From contig CALCEB010000237.1 of the NCBI GenBank assembly GCA_937900045.1, forward strand, positions 1 through 55,018: DNA of 55,018 nucleotides. Direction: 5' to 3'. A program made the translations under genes and the position numbers. A model generated the notes under the pieces. The model was given only the letters and a program-made list of their open reading frames with translations, did no database searches and was not told the DNA's origin. Shown here one piece after another: positions 25,823 through 34,998 of the stretch (its first letter is position 1; the number at the start of each line of letters is the position of its first letter). This DNA comes from an uncultured Acidobacteriota bacterium. GTDB taxonomy: Bacteria; Acidobacteriota; Terriglobia; UBA7540.

Positions 25823-26820
25823 TGTCCCCTCACGGCTTGAAACGCCCGGACCGCTGTGCTGTCCTCCTCCAGCCGCAGATCAGCCTCGGCCATTTCCAAA
25901 ATCAGGTCCCGGAAGCTGATCTCCGGCCGCCACCCCAGCCGGCTTCGGGCTTTCGAGGCATCGCCCTGCAGGAAGTCCACCTCCGCAGGACGCAGATGGG
26001 CGGGGTCCTGAACAACATGTTCTTGCCAATCCAAGCCCAGATGGCCAAATGCGATCTCCAGAACCTGTCGAACGGAGTGGGTCTCACCGGTGGCGATCAC
26101 ATAGTCGTCCGGCTCGGCGGCTTGCAACATCATCCACATGGCCTTGACGTAATCGCGGGCGTGGCCCCAGTCACGGCGGGCGTCAAGATTTCCCAGCGCC
26201 AACTGCTTTTGTTTGCCCAGCTTGATCCGGGCCGCGGCATTCGTGATCTTGCGGGTTACAAACTCCAATCCGCGTCGCGGCGATTCATGATTGAAAAGAA
26301 TCCCGGAGCAGGTGAACAGCCCGTAACTCTCCCGGTAATTCACAGTGATCCAATGGCCATAAACTTTCGCCACGCCATAGGGGCTGCGCGGGTGGAAGAA
26401 AGTCTTCTCAGTCTGAGGCGATTCATGCACCTGGCCAAACATCTCACTGCTGGAAGCTTGATAGAAACGAATCTTGGGATCCGCTTTGCGAATCGCCTCC
26501 AAAACGCGAGTCACCCCCAAAGCAGTGAACTCACCCGTCAGCACCGGCTGCGTCCAGGACGTTTTCACGAACGATTGCGCCGCCAGGTTATAGACCTCTG
26601 CGGGCTCGGAAACCTCCAGCGCGTGGTGCAGGGAGCTTTGGTCCAGCAGGTCGCCGGAAATCAACTCAATCTGATCGCGCAGATGGGCCAGCCGCTCAAA
26701 GTTCACCGTGCTGGTGCGCCGCACCAGGCCAAAAACTTTGTATCCCTTCGCCAGCAGAAACTCTGCCAGGTAGGAGCCGTCCTGGCCGGTAATCCCGGTA
26801 ATCAAGGCGTTCAGACTCAT
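25819..26820 (-). CDS. gmd: GDP-mannose (or GDP-heptose) 4,6-dehydratase
   Basis: This protein shows the Gmd signatures: NALITGITGQDGSYLAE, LVRRTSTVNFERL, SSSEMFGQVHESPQ, SPYGVAK with the catalytic Tyr and Lys, NHESPRRGLEFVTRKI and RRDWGHARDYVKAMW. It forms the 4-keto-6-deoxy intermediate reduced by the next gene. Both ends overlap neighbours by 4 nt, which fixes the start. Enzymes of this family accept GDP-mannose or, in DmhA/WcbK-type members, GDP-manno-heptose. The genetic context here makes the second reading worth testing. Confidence 0.9.
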   Translation of the reverse strand: MSLNALITGITGQDGSYLAEFLLAKGYKVFGLVRRTSTVNFERLAHLRDQIELISGDLLDQSSLHHALEVSEPAEVYNLAAQSFVKTSWTQPVLTGEFTALGVTRVLEAIRKADPKIRFYQASSSEMFGQVHESPQTEKTFFHPRSPYGVAKVYGHWITVNYRESYGLFTCSGILFNHESPRRGLEFVTRKITNAAARIKLGKQKQLALGNLDARRDWGHARDYVKAMWMMLQAAEPDDYVIATGETHSVRQVLEIAFGHLGLDWQEHVVQDPAHLRPAEVDFLQGDASKARSRLGWRPEISFRDLILEMAEADLRLEEDSTAVRAFQAVRGQ

Positions 26821-27521
26821 CTATTCTTTTCTCCCTGGGGTTGGTGCGCTCTCGGTGAAGCATCACGTCCGAGAAGCACGATGCCAACAGTCTTGAAAAT
26901 AATCTTAAAATCCATCCACATGGACCAGTTATCAATGTATTCCAAGTCTTTTGCTACCCAAACCTCAAAGCTGGGGTCATGCCGCGCGGTGACTTGCCAA
27001 TGGCCGGTCAATCCCTGGGGGGCCGACAAGCGACGGCGTTGCCGTTCGTCATAAAGGGCTGCTTCACTGGGGGACTGCGGACGCGGGCCCACAAGGCTCA
27101 AGTCCCCTTTGATTACATTCCAAAACTGAGGGATTTCGTCCAAGCTGTACCTACGCAGAATACGCCCTAAACGCGTGACTCGGGGGTCATTCGCAATTTT
27201 AATCATATGGTCACCACCAGCATTGAGGTGCGCAATGTCCCGCAGTAAATGGCTGGCGCCGTTAACCATGGAACGGAACTTATACAACCTAAAGATTTTA
27301 CCCTGCTCACCCACCCGGTCGGAGCTGTAAATAATCGGCCCTTCCGAATCCAATTTGATCAACACGGCAAGCACAGCACAAACCGGCAGCAAGGCGATTC
27401 CGAGTGGCACGGCAATAACAATGTCCACAATCCTCTTCAATACCTTTTGAGACTCGCTGCGCCGCCGGTCGGGCACGGCCGGTTGGAGTTCCGCCTCAGG
27501 AACGGAAGACATAGGAGTCAT
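26817..27521 (-). CDS. Initiating sugar transferase (phosphoglycosyl transferase)
   Basis: This 234-residue monotopic phosphoglycosyl transferase begins glycan assembly by moving a sugar phosphate onto undecaprenyl phosphate. It has one hydrophobic re-entrant helix (about 33-57), the basic motif LYKFRSM (79-85), the catalytic Asp-Glu dyad in SLDEIPQFWNV (D128, E129) and GDLSLVGPRP. Unlike the protein at 23323 it keeps all expected active-site residues and lacks the N-terminal multi-helix domain. Its stop overlaps gmd by 4 nt. The ribosome site is weak, and an ATG at 27512 is an alternative start. Confidence 0.9.
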   Translation of the reverse strand: MTPMSSVPEAELQPAVPDRRRSESQKVLKRIVDIVIAVPLGIALLPVCAVLAVLIKLDSEGPIIYSSDRVGEQGKIFRLYKFRSMVNGASHLLRDIAHLNAGGDHMIKIANDPRVTRLGRILRRYSLDEIPQFWNVIKGDLSLVGPRPQSPSEAALYDERQRRRLSAPQGLTGHWQVTARHDPSFEVWVAKDLEYIDNWSMWMDFKIIFKTVGIVLLGRDASPRAHQPQGEKNR

Positions 27522-27647
27522 TTCACTATCTTGCCCTGGAACTGGCTTCGGCGCCAGGGCAACAGCAAGGAAGAGGTGCCCTTCAGGGCCGCACGTGCAG
27601 GGCCAATGAGTCAGTGTGGAACTTGATTTGAATGCTCCGCTGACAGG

Positions 27648-27838
27648 CTAGTATTGCTTTGTTAGGTTGAATCAGGCACCGTCAGGGCATGGCTTCAGCC
27701 ATGCCAAATCCCAAGGCAAGGAGAAGCGGCTTTAGCCGCTGAGGGCCTCAGGGGCTAAAGCCCGAATCTTGGGACCACCGCCAACGGCATGGCTGAAGCC
27801 ATGCCCTGACGGTGCTCCCAACGACTTAACAATACTAG
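27648..27838. repeat. Nested palindromic element in the GT4-phosphoglycosyl transferase gap
   Basis: The ends are CTAGTATT and AATACTAG. Inside, 27676-27705 and 27786-27815 are perfect 30-bp inverted repeats containing GGCATGGCTTCAGCCATGCC-like palindromes. The middle holds two smaller hairpins, one of them AGCGGCTTTAGCCGCT. It fills most of the gap 27522-27886, which holds no gene. Confidence 0.8.
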
Positions 27839-27886
27839 GGCACGTCCGCGCAAAACCCTTCTTCAATATCGTCTCAGACCAGAACC

Positions 27887-29029
27887 TCAATCATCGCCCG
27901 GCTCGTCTCCCCTGTAAACAGCAAATGGCTTCCTGCTGGAGGATTCGGCGTATTTCTTCATCACAAACTGTTTGATCCGGGTTCGGAATTCGGATTCATC
28001 GAAAGTCAGGGCGTGACGCCGAATCCGCTCCGGCTCAAAGGTTCGTTGCTCAAAGTCACGCACGGCACTAGCCAGCGAATCCGCCGTCTGCTCTTCGAAC
28101 AAAATGCCCGTTTCCCCATGCTTGACGATCTCCAGGGCGCCACCGCCTCGGCAAGCAATCACCGGCTTGCCATAAGCCTGCGCTTCCACCATCACAATGC
28201 CAAAATCTTCGATGCCGGGGTAGACCAGCGCCCGGCATCGGGCATAGCAATCCGCCAAAACGGCGTCGGAAACCGTTCCCAGAAATTCGATGTTTTTCCC
28301 TGCCAAGGCGCGCAACTCGCGCTCCTGCGGTCCCGTACCGGCAATCTTCAGCGGCAGGCCGAGCCGGTTAAAGGCGTCAATCGCTACGTCCACCCTTTTA
28401 TAGGCCATCAGGCGGGTCACAGCCAGAAAATAGTCACCTTGCTCGGGCGAGAGAGGGATCGGCTTCACTCGTACCGGCGGATAAATGATCACCGCATCCC
28501 GCCTATAGAACTTGGCAATTCGCGCCGCTGTAGCGGAGCTGTTCGCCACGAAGTGGTCCACACGGTCGGCGGAAACACGGTCCCACACGCGAAGACGGCT
28601 CAGAACCGGATCCACCATGACGCGTTTCCAACCTTGGCGGAAAACGGTGTTGCGGTGGAAATGGTATTCGGACCACAAGTAGCGAAGGGGCGAATGACAA
28701 TAACAGATATGGCAAGCTTCCACCGGTGGCAACACCCCTTTGGCGAACGCAAAGGAAGAACTCAGGATCACGTCAAATCCGGTCAAATCAAACGTCTCAA
28801 CGGCGAGCGGGTAAAGCGGAAAATAGGCGCGGAAATATCGCGCCGATCCCGGCAAACGCTGGGCAAACGAGGGGCGTATGTCGGCATTCGGAAACATCTC
28901 CCGCGATACGGCTGCGTCCTGTACCAGAGTGTAAATCGGCGCCTCTGGGAAGACGGCGTGCAAGTTCTGGAGCACCCTTTCCGCCCCACCCACGTGAATG
29001 ATGCAGTCGTGTATCAGCGCGACTTTCAT
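27887..29029 (-). CDS. Glycosyltransferase, GT4 family
   Basis: This 380-residue GT-B fold enzyme has an N-terminal acceptor domain starting KVALIHDCIIHVGGAERVL and a C-terminal nucleotide-sugar domain with FLAVTRLMAYKRVDVAI, IAGTGPQ and the EX7E-type region IEDFGIVMVEAQAYGKPVIA. The N-terminal pattern resembles mannosyltransferases of the WbaZ type, so a GDP-linked donor fits the nearby gmd/rmd/hdd genes. AGGG lies upstream of the ATG. The acceptor and linkage are unknown. It is separated from the priming transferase by the palindromic element. Confidence 0.88.
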   Translation of the reverse strand: MKVALIHDCIIHVGGAERVLQNLHAVFPEAPIYTLVQDAAVSREMFPNADIRPSFAQRLPGSARYFRAYFPLYPLAVETFDLTGFDVILSSSFAFAKGVLPPVEACHICYCHSPLRYLWSEYHFHRNTVFRQGWKRVMVDPVLSRLRVWDRVSADRVDHFVANSSATAARIAKFYRRDAVIIYPPVRVKPIPLSPEQGDYFLAVTRLMAYKRVDVAIDAFNRLGLPLKIAGTGPQERELRALAGKNIEFLGTVSDAVLADCYARCRALVYPGIEDFGIVMVEAQAYGKPVIACRGGGALEIVKHGETGILFEEQTADSLASAVRDFEQRTFEPERIRRHALTFDESEFRTRIKQFVMKKYAESSSRKPFAVYRGDEPGDD

Positions 29030-29169
29030 GGAACACCCTGGCGATAAGTCATTTGCGGAACGTTATCTAAACATGATAGAAGCATATTCGTAACGGGGCA
29101 TCGAAGCTGGCATGTGGCTCTCAGATGCCTCACGTAACGGCGGGCTCATCCCTTCGCCTCTGATATTAT

Positions 29170-29219
29170 GTAGCGCCGCCCTTTAGGGCGGCACTTGCCG
29201 GGCTGAAGCCCGGCGCTAC
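29170..29219. repeat. Paired-hairpin repeat
   Basis: The outer arms GTAGCGCC and GGCGCTAC enclose two hairpins (CCGCCCTTTAGGGCGG and CCGGGCTGAAGCCCGG), which together form a cruciform-like unit. Nearby, GTAACGGCGGGCTCATCCC at about 29133 recurs in similar form near 30580. Confidence 0.7.
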
Positions 29220-29299
29220 AACTCGCATCGCGGAGGCTGCAAAGCGCGGGACGCAAAGAGCCTTTCCTGTTGCCCGAACAGAGCAGGTAGCCGGAACCA

Positions 29300-30058
29300 T
29301 CAGGAGGGCTTGCAAGCCAGGAAAAGCAAGTTGTTATCCGGTAATACCTTCGGAATTGCCTCAAGAAGCATACCAGAAGGGTCGTATCGCCCAGCCACGG
29401 CGAAGCCAGCATTCACCAGCAGGCCCTCAACCTCTGAAACTCTGTACAACCGGATTCCGAAAGGGTGGCCGGCAGGAGGGTCACGCCGGGTCGAGTCCTC
29501 GGAGATCTGCATCTGAAAGAGGAAGCGCCCATCCGGCTTGAGGACCCGGTGCACTTCGCGGAAATAGCTCGCCACCGAAGACCGAGGGATGTGCTGGAAG
29601 ACGAAAAATGAATAGCAGCAGTCGAAAGCCTCCGAAGGGACGCCGTTCAAGGATTTTCCGTCAACTCTCTGGAAGCTTACGTTGCTGGCTTTGACCTTTT
29701 CTCTGGCTTGCTCGACCATATGATCGGAAATGTCAACACCCAGCACCGACTCAACCATGGGATAAATACTCTTGACGACCCGGCCAATGCCGCATCCAAT
29801 GTCGAGAACCCGAGCCTGGGGACCCAGAAGCCCAAGAACCTCCAATGGCTTCACTTGGTAGCGGGCGGATTCGAAGAACTCCTTTTCGTCCGTGCAGTCC
29901 GTGAGGATAGCCGCCGTTGGCGAAACCCGGCTCGCAAAATTCCAATACACGCGGCCGGGCAGCTTGGCCATTGTGTAATATTTCAGCCGCCGTAGGAGAT
30001 TTCGGACAGGCTTCGGTGTGTGCTCGAACGCAAACGAAAGCGGGCGGGAACCGCTCAT
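29300..30058 (-). CDS. Class I SAM-dependent methyltransferase
   Basis: This 252-residue soluble enzyme has the SAM-binding motif RVLDIGCGIGRV, the acidic loop GVDISDHMVEQA, motif IV FDCCYSFFVFQHI and a post-I region VHRVLKPDGRFLFQM, as in the Methyltransf_11/25 families. GGGGAG lies just upstream of the ATG. In this setting it probably O-methylates a sugar of the repeat unit or a lipid-linked intermediate, although the substrate is not visible in the sequence. Repeats flank it on both sides, so it may be transcribed apart from the upstream polymerase gene. Confidence 0.85.
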   Translation of the reverse strand: MSGSRPLSFAFEHTPKPVRNLLRRLKYYTMAKLPGRVYWNFASRVSPTAAILTDCTDEKEFFESARYQVKPLEVLGLLGPQARVLDIGCGIGRVVKSIYPMVESVLGVDISDHMVEQAREKVKASNVSFQRVDGKSLNGVPSEAFDCCYSFFVFQHIPRSSVASYFREVHRVLKPDGRFLFQMQISEDSTRRDPPAGHPFGIRLYRVSEVEGLLVNAGFAVAGRYDPSGMLLEAIPKVLPDNNLLFLACKPS

Positions 30059-30681
30059 TAATTTTCTCCCCTTCCCGGGTCAAGGTAGCGAAGAGATCAG
30101 ACCGGACAATCCCGAACCATTGCCGGGCATTAATGCCGACTGCAAGTTTACCATATCGCGGGTCCCGGTTTGCCCGCGCATCGCTGGCCGGTAGTGGGTC
30201 AGTTTGCTGTAGCGGCGCTCTATGAGCGCCGGAAACTGTTGAGAAATAAAGTTCGGCGGTCACAGACCGCCGCTACAGCAACCAAACTGCACCACTACCC
30301 GCTGGCCGGGACCGACTGCCTCTTCGGCTACCCATGAGCACATTCCCACCGCCTTGCGAGAGCATTTCCCACGACACTTCTCAGGGCTTCAGTTCCTGAG
30401 GCTTAAAAACCTCAGCGGCTAAAGCCGTGTGATCACGCCCGTCTTTCGCGGCACGCCCTCAGGCGTGCCCTGACGCCGCACCCACACCAACTTCCCCACC
30501 CCCGCTTTTCCAGGTTTATAAGCTCAAGGTTTTTTGTTGCGGCCTTCAGGCTGGAATGGAGCTCCCAAGAGCTCCCCGTAACGGCGGGTTTATCCCGCCA
30601 GAACCGGCGGCGGCATTGATGCCGGGTCGCATACGGAATCAGTTCATACCTGAATCGCTTTCGTGGATTTCACAAAGGGAA
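30059..30681. other. Intergenic region rich in hairpin repeats
   Basis: This 623-bp gap holds R1 copy 6 (30190-30299). Smaller hairpins follow: CAGGGCTTCAGTTCCTGAGG near 30380, GCACGCCCTCAGGCGTGC near 30453, and GGAGCTCCCAAGAGCTCC near 30558. No open frame has a ribosome site. It splits the large locus and may end transcription from upstream. Confidence 0.6.
30190..30299. repeat. Hairpin repeat family R1, copy 6
   Basis: The ends are GGTAGTGGGTCAG and CTGCACCACTACC, with variant GGT on the left and GTG on the right, the same mismatched pair as copy 4. The spacer AACTGTTGAGAAATAAAG is identical to copy 1. The right arm has an extra CCAA. Confidence 0.87.
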
Positions 30682-32052
30682 TCAGCTACTGGCGGAAAGA
30701 TTATGTTCCCCGCGAAACTTCACTGCCGGTTGCGACCTTGCTCTCGCAAGCGATCGTTCACCTGCCAGACCTCCCTCGCGGAATAATGGATCGTTGCGCT
30801 CACGAGCTTCGCTCCATTCCGCGCGGGAAGCCGCCAACGTCAGTCCGATCAGCGACATCAGCGTAAGGGCGATTGAGCCGCTGCCCAAAGCATGATCGGT
30901 CAAGCTGTGTACGGCAATGCCTGCCAGGGAAGCCCGGGCGCCGAGTTGAAAAGCGTGATATTTCGATTTGGGAAACCGTCGCAGGAAAAGGGTAAGCTCC
31001 GTCCAAGCACACCACCAGACATAGAGGCTCACCACGAGCCCGACGATCCCGCCCTCCGCCAGGAAGTGTAAATAGGAATTGTGGGCTGTCGAGGAATTGT
31101 TCATAATCTTCCCCCCGACGGCCACATCGACAATGCCAGGCAAGCCCTCAAATTGCCTCGCCAAGTCATTATAGCGGCCGAATCCGATTCCGACGATCGG
31201 GCTGAGCGAAAAATCATGAAGGGCATCCCGCCAAAGAATGAACCGGGTTGCATTTGTCCCCCAGTTCGGATCCGTAATCGTATCGATCCGGTCGAGCAGC
31301 GTGGAACTGCTCACGACAAGGACAATCACGGGCACGGCGAGAAGAAGCGCAATCTTAAACGCCTTTCGCAGCTCTCGCAGGGGGAGCAAAATAGTCCCGC
31401 CAGCGACAAAGGCCAGGTAACCACTGCGCCCAAACGTAAATGCCAATCCTGCCAGGCAAGAAAGAAACATCATCCACACATATATCCTGACCCTTCGTCC
31501 GAGCCTTCCCTCCATCAGCAGCGCGGCCAGCATCAGGCTGGCGATGGCGTACATTCCGGCCGCCGTATCATGGGCTTGATACCACGCATAGAACAGACGC
31601 GAGCCTGCAAATTCCGACTCCATGCCAGCAAGTCTGAGGGATTCAAGAGGGGCGGTGTAAGGCAAATTCAGGAGCACGGCGCTGCCGCACACTGCCATGA
31701 GGCTGAGGCATGTGAAAAAGAAAAACCAGAAGAACTTAAAATACCCGGGTCGCAATCGCCAATGAAGCAGGAAAAAGAAGGCCGGATAAGATACCAGCAA
31801 TGCTCCGTCACGCCGCAGAAAGCCGTAGGAGAAAAGGTTGTCGATGCTACGGGTAGACCAAAAGTAATTTGCCAGCCAGTAGGCCAAAAAAACGACGATG
31901 GCGAACTCCAGCCTTCTGAATTTCACTCTGTCTGCCAGCCATCCCGCCAAGCCTCGGAGGGAGCAGACCACTATTCCCCCCACGGCCAGAAGGGGCAACT
32001 CGTTCTGGATCAGCAGGGCAAACAGAGCTGCGAGAAAAATTATATCGAACAT
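30682..32052 (-). CDS. O-antigen polymerase/ligase family membrane protein, third copy
   Basis: This 456-residue protein has about 11 membrane segments. It carries a Wzy_C-like region: FTFGRSGYLAFVAGG, then a periplasmic loop with RFILWRDALHDFSLSPIVGIGFGRY, and then TAHNSYLHFLAEGGIVG. The conserved HNSYL/HNDYL position is present, but the rest is only distantly similar to the copies at 1653 and 18751. As the polymerase-type gene nearest the glycosyltransferase block, it is the best Wzy candidate for the second locus. The ribosome site is weak. The nearest downstream gene is over 600 bp away. Confidence 0.83.
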   Translation of the reverse strand: MFDIIFLAALFALLIQNELPLLAVGGIVVCSLRGLAGWLADRVKFRRLEFAIVVFLAYWLANYFWSTRSIDNLFSYGFLRRDGALLVSYPAFFFLLHWRLRPGYFKFFWFFFFTCLSLMAVCGSAVLLNLPYTAPLESLRLAGMESEFAGSRLFYAWYQAHDTAAGMYAIASLMLAALLMEGRLGRRVRIYVWMMFLSCLAGLAFTFGRSGYLAFVAGGTILLPLRELRKAFKIALLLAVPVIVLVVSSSTLLDRIDTITDPNWGTNATRFILWRDALHDFSLSPIVGIGFGRYNDLARQFEGLPGIVDVAVGGKIMNNSSTAHNSYLHFLAEGGIVGLVVSLYVWWCAWTELTLFLRRFPKSKYHAFQLGARASLAGIAVHSLTDHALGSGSIALTLMSLIGLTLAASRAEWSEARERNDPLFREGGLAGERSLARARSQPAVKFRGEHNLSASS

Positions 32053-32313
32053 GGGATTGGCAGCGGTATTTCTTTGTTACTACGGGGAGCAGGGACCATG
32101 TTATGACGACTATTGGGGCGGTGCTTTCCGCAGCGTCGAAAACGGCGATGAGGACACCGGCGCTACCATATAAGCAATCACTCGATCCTGCTCCTGGGGC
32201 TTGCGATTGAAAGCGTGAGGGCATTCCATCAACCCATTTCGTGGCGCCATATCCTGCATCTTTCCTAAGTCACGAATCTCAAGGTTGAGGTCTGGGGGCT
32301 CCCGCAGAGACTT

Positions 32314-33618
32314 CTATGGTTCAGCCACAAGATACAAGATAACCAAATTCCCGTCCTCCTTGCCGGTAGGAAGTTCCCGGACCGGAATGGAAGCCTTTAA
32401 TTGGCCCGCCTGGAACGCGGACTTGAGCCCTAGTTCGTCTCCATAGGCCGTCAAAACCTTAATCAGGTTCGGGTGGCTCACCTGGGGCAAGAGGATGGAG
32501 ATCGAGTTTCCAGGTTTTAGCGAAGCCCTATTCAAGAACAGCGCAATTGCAATCCGGCGGCCATCCTCGAATCCTAAGGCGGAGCCAAGGCTACCTTGCA
32601 ACTTCGCGCCGGAAACCTCCACGGAGAATTTGGAAAATGAATTTAGCGCTCCCGGTCCTAGCACCTCATTGATTACGGTCAAGCGCTGGCCCTGGCCGGT
32701 GAGCACCACTCGCCCTTGACGGTCCGTCGTGGTTAAGCAATTTGGTCCGTCCGGGCCCGCTCCCCAACTTGCGAAGTAGAAGAGCTTATATTGGTTGGGA
32801 TCGTCCCAGCCGGACTGTAGCGCCCAGTGAAGGATTTGCAGATAGTTGACTGGAATAAAGTTGGGATCCGCAGTGAATCCCAGCTCTGTTTCCCAGATCC
32901 CCTTGCACTTTCCGGTCTTCACCCAATGGTCGTACAGATACTGAAAGTTGGATAAGCCCTCGTAATGCACGTCCAGGATATCGGTCCAACGCCATGCGTC
33001 GTGGTACGCGAGGACGGAGTCGAATTCCTGGAGGCTGTTGCTGGCGGGCCAGCCTCCGAATACAACGCGGCCTCCATGACTTCGGATGATCTTTGCCGCC
33101 GGCAAATAGACCTTGTCGACGAACTCCTCATCACTGCCCAACCAAAATCCAGCTTGGCGAGTTGGCTCGTTCCACACCTGAAAGTAACGGAGGTTATAGG
33201 GAGGGCGGCTATATCGGGCAACCGTGTGCTCAACAAAGTCTTTCCAGTCCTCAACGCGCTTCGGCGGTGAGAAAATCTTGCCCGAAGTGCTTTCCGCCCA
33301 AGGAGCAGTATAGTCGAGGACGGGGAGTATCTCAACCCCTTCCGCGTGCACCTGCAAGACCAATTCGTCCGTTTTCTGCCAGTTCCATTGGCCTCTCTTG
33401 GGTTCGATGCCGGCCCATGGGAAATCATTACGCGCCCAGCCGAACCTTAGCTTCTTAACGGTCTCGGGTATCGCCATGTTATCGACAGAACTAAAATCGC
33501 GAAACGTTACTTGGGGCGTTCCCGGCGGAGTGGAGTGTGAGTCAGCCGCCAGCAGCCATTTCGGAGCCGAGAGGAGGGCCAAAAGGATTTGGGAATAAAT
33601 AAGCAATCTCATTCTCAT
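32314..33618 (-). CDS. Secreted glycoside hydrolase, GH39/PslG-like
   Basis: This 434-residue protein has a signal peptide (LIYSQILLALLSAPKWLLAAD) and a clan GH-A (beta/alpha)8 barrel. The acid/base Glu is in FQVWNEPT (E151), and the nucleophile is in IWETELGF (E243 or E245). A C-terminal beta-sandwich follows from about residue 310. Similarity is best to GH39, which includes PslG, a hydrolase encoded in the Pseudomonas Psl operon that trims polymer in the periplasm. The position inside a polysaccharide locus suggests a similar editing role on this cell's own glycan. AAGGAG lies 11 nt upstream of the ATG. Confidence 0.8.
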   Translation of the reverse strand: MRMRLLIYSQILLALLSAPKWLLAADSHSTPPGTPQVTFRDFSSVDNMAIPETVKKLRFGWARNDFPWAGIEPKRGQWNWQKTDELVLQVHAEGVEILPVLDYTAPWAESTSGKIFSPPKRVEDWKDFVEHTVARYSRPPYNLRYFQVWNEPTRQAGFWLGSDEEFVDKVYLPAAKIIRSHGGRVVFGGWPASNSLQEFDSVLAYHDAWRWTDILDVHYEGLSNFQYLYDHWVKTGKCKGIWETELGFTADPNFIPVNYLQILHWALQSGWDDPNQYKLFYFASWGAGPDGPNCLTTTDRQGRVVLTGQGQRLTVINEVLGPGALNSFSKFSVEVSGAKLQGSLGSALGFEDGRRIAIALFLNRASLKPGNSISILLPQVSHPNLIKVLTAYGDELGLKSAFQAGQLKASIPVRELPTGKEDGNLVILYLVAEP

Positions 33619-33641
33619 GAAATTAATTTCTCCTTAGCTAC

Positions 33642-34898
33642 CTAACGGGACGAAACATGGCAATTGCGCTTCATGGACCGCTCGGCAAGTTCCCGAACCT
33701 TTCGATAAAACGCCAGCCTTCGCTGCTCAAGCACGGCAGGCTGATAATCCATGGCCTTTTCCCAATTCCGCCTGCTCATAAGATTCATGCGCCCGTGCGC
33801 AGAGAGGACCTCGCGAATTTTTGCTGCCAACTGACGGGCGTCACCGGGAGCAACCAAGTTCTCTGGCGTAAGCAGTTCCGGAATGCCCCCGACCGTCGAA
33901 CCGATGCACGGACAACCTCTCGCCATGGCTTCAACCATTGCACGTGGCAACCCCTCCTGGCGGGACGGAAGGACGAATAGATCCAATTCGTCCAGGAACC
34001 GCCACACCTGTTCCCCGGGCGACAACGCGCCCAGAAAACGGACACGCTCCTGGATTCCCAGATCGGAAGCCATATTTTCCAACATCCGCCGGTATTTGCC
34101 ATCACCTGCAATCGCAACATCGAAATCCAAACCGTCTCGGAGGCAAATGGCCGCGGCACACAAAAGAATGTCGGGCGCCTTGTACATCTGCGCCAATGCC
34201 CCAAGGAAACCGATTCGAATCCGCTTGCCTGCGGCAGCACTCCCCGGAAGCGATTCCTCAAGCCTCTGAAGCCTTTCTTGAAGTTCATGAGCGGTTGCTA
34301 ATCGATCACCTATATCCACATCGGAAGCAAAAGTCGTCCAGGCGTGGGGGCCTGGAGGATATCTCTTTTGAAGGGCCCCTTCCGTGACATATGAAACGGC
34401 GGTGGCGTCCACGCACATGCTCCGCAATTGTTTGGACCAGAGATGGCGGACGATTGGTCGCACAATAGACCGGGTTGCACCTGGGGACAGAATGTCCCAA
34501 GGGTCAGCAACAACCTCGAGTGCGTAGGGGCGGCCCAGGATACGTAGGCTCTTCCAGGCAAGCTGGCCAATCGCTCCCGGAACCCGAAGCACATAGGCGT
34601 CAACGCCTTTTATTGCCTGCTGCACCTCACGTCTTAGCACGCGGTGATTCTGAAAGTATTGCCAAGGCCCGAGATAGTCTGGCAGGTCATGAAAGCGAAC
34701 CCGGGGTCCGCCGGCAGGAGCAGGTATTGATGGCCTGGCCTTTATTTGCCGCACACGAGCCAGCACGACGACTTCTTCGAAGACGCTAAGATACCGTTCC
34801 CAAAAGTGACTCCCCGGCATCGACATCGGAGGCCCTAGGTGCACCCCGCCGTCCGGGTCTCTTTCGAAATGATGATCGATGGCTACTAGAACCTTCAT
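33642..34898 (-). CDS. Glycosyltransferase, GT4 family
   Basis: This 418-residue GT-B enzyme starts MKVLVAIDHHFERDPDGGV and has the C-terminal donor domain RIGFLGALAQMYKAPDILL, VAIAGDGKYRRMLE and the EX7E-type motif PSRQEGLPRAMVEAMARGCP. No membrane helix is seen, so it acts on the cytoplasmic face of the membrane on lipid-linked sugars. It lies 23 nt upstream of the hydrolase gene and 100 nt downstream of another GT4 gene. The donor is not predictable from the sequence. Confidence 0.88.
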   Translation of the reverse strand: MKVLVAIDHHFERDPDGGVHLGPPMSMPGSHFWERYLSVFEEVVVLARVRQIKARPSIPAPAGGPRVRFHDLPDYLGPWQYFQNHRVLRREVQQAIKGVDAYVLRVPGAIGQLAWKSLRILGRPYALEVVADPWDILSPGATRSIVRPIVRHLWSKQLRSMCVDATAVSYVTEGALQKRYPPGPHAWTTFASDVDIGDRLATAHELQERLQRLEESLPGSAAAGKRIRIGFLGALAQMYKAPDILLCAAAICLRDGLDFDVAIAGDGKYRRMLENMASDLGIQERVRFLGALSPGEQVWRFLDELDLFVLPSRQEGLPRAMVEAMARGCPCIGSTVGGIPELLTPENLVAPGDARQLAAKIREVLSAHGRMNLMSRRNWEKAMDYQPAVLEQRRLAFYRKVRELAERSMKRNCHVSSR

Positions 34899-34998
34899 GG
34901 CATCCCTTGAGTGCCGCAGGTCAGTCTCGACAGTTCGCCTACGGTTGCCTGCACGAGAAGCTGCACCCCTTCGGGAGTATTGCGCTCTCGAAGTTCCC

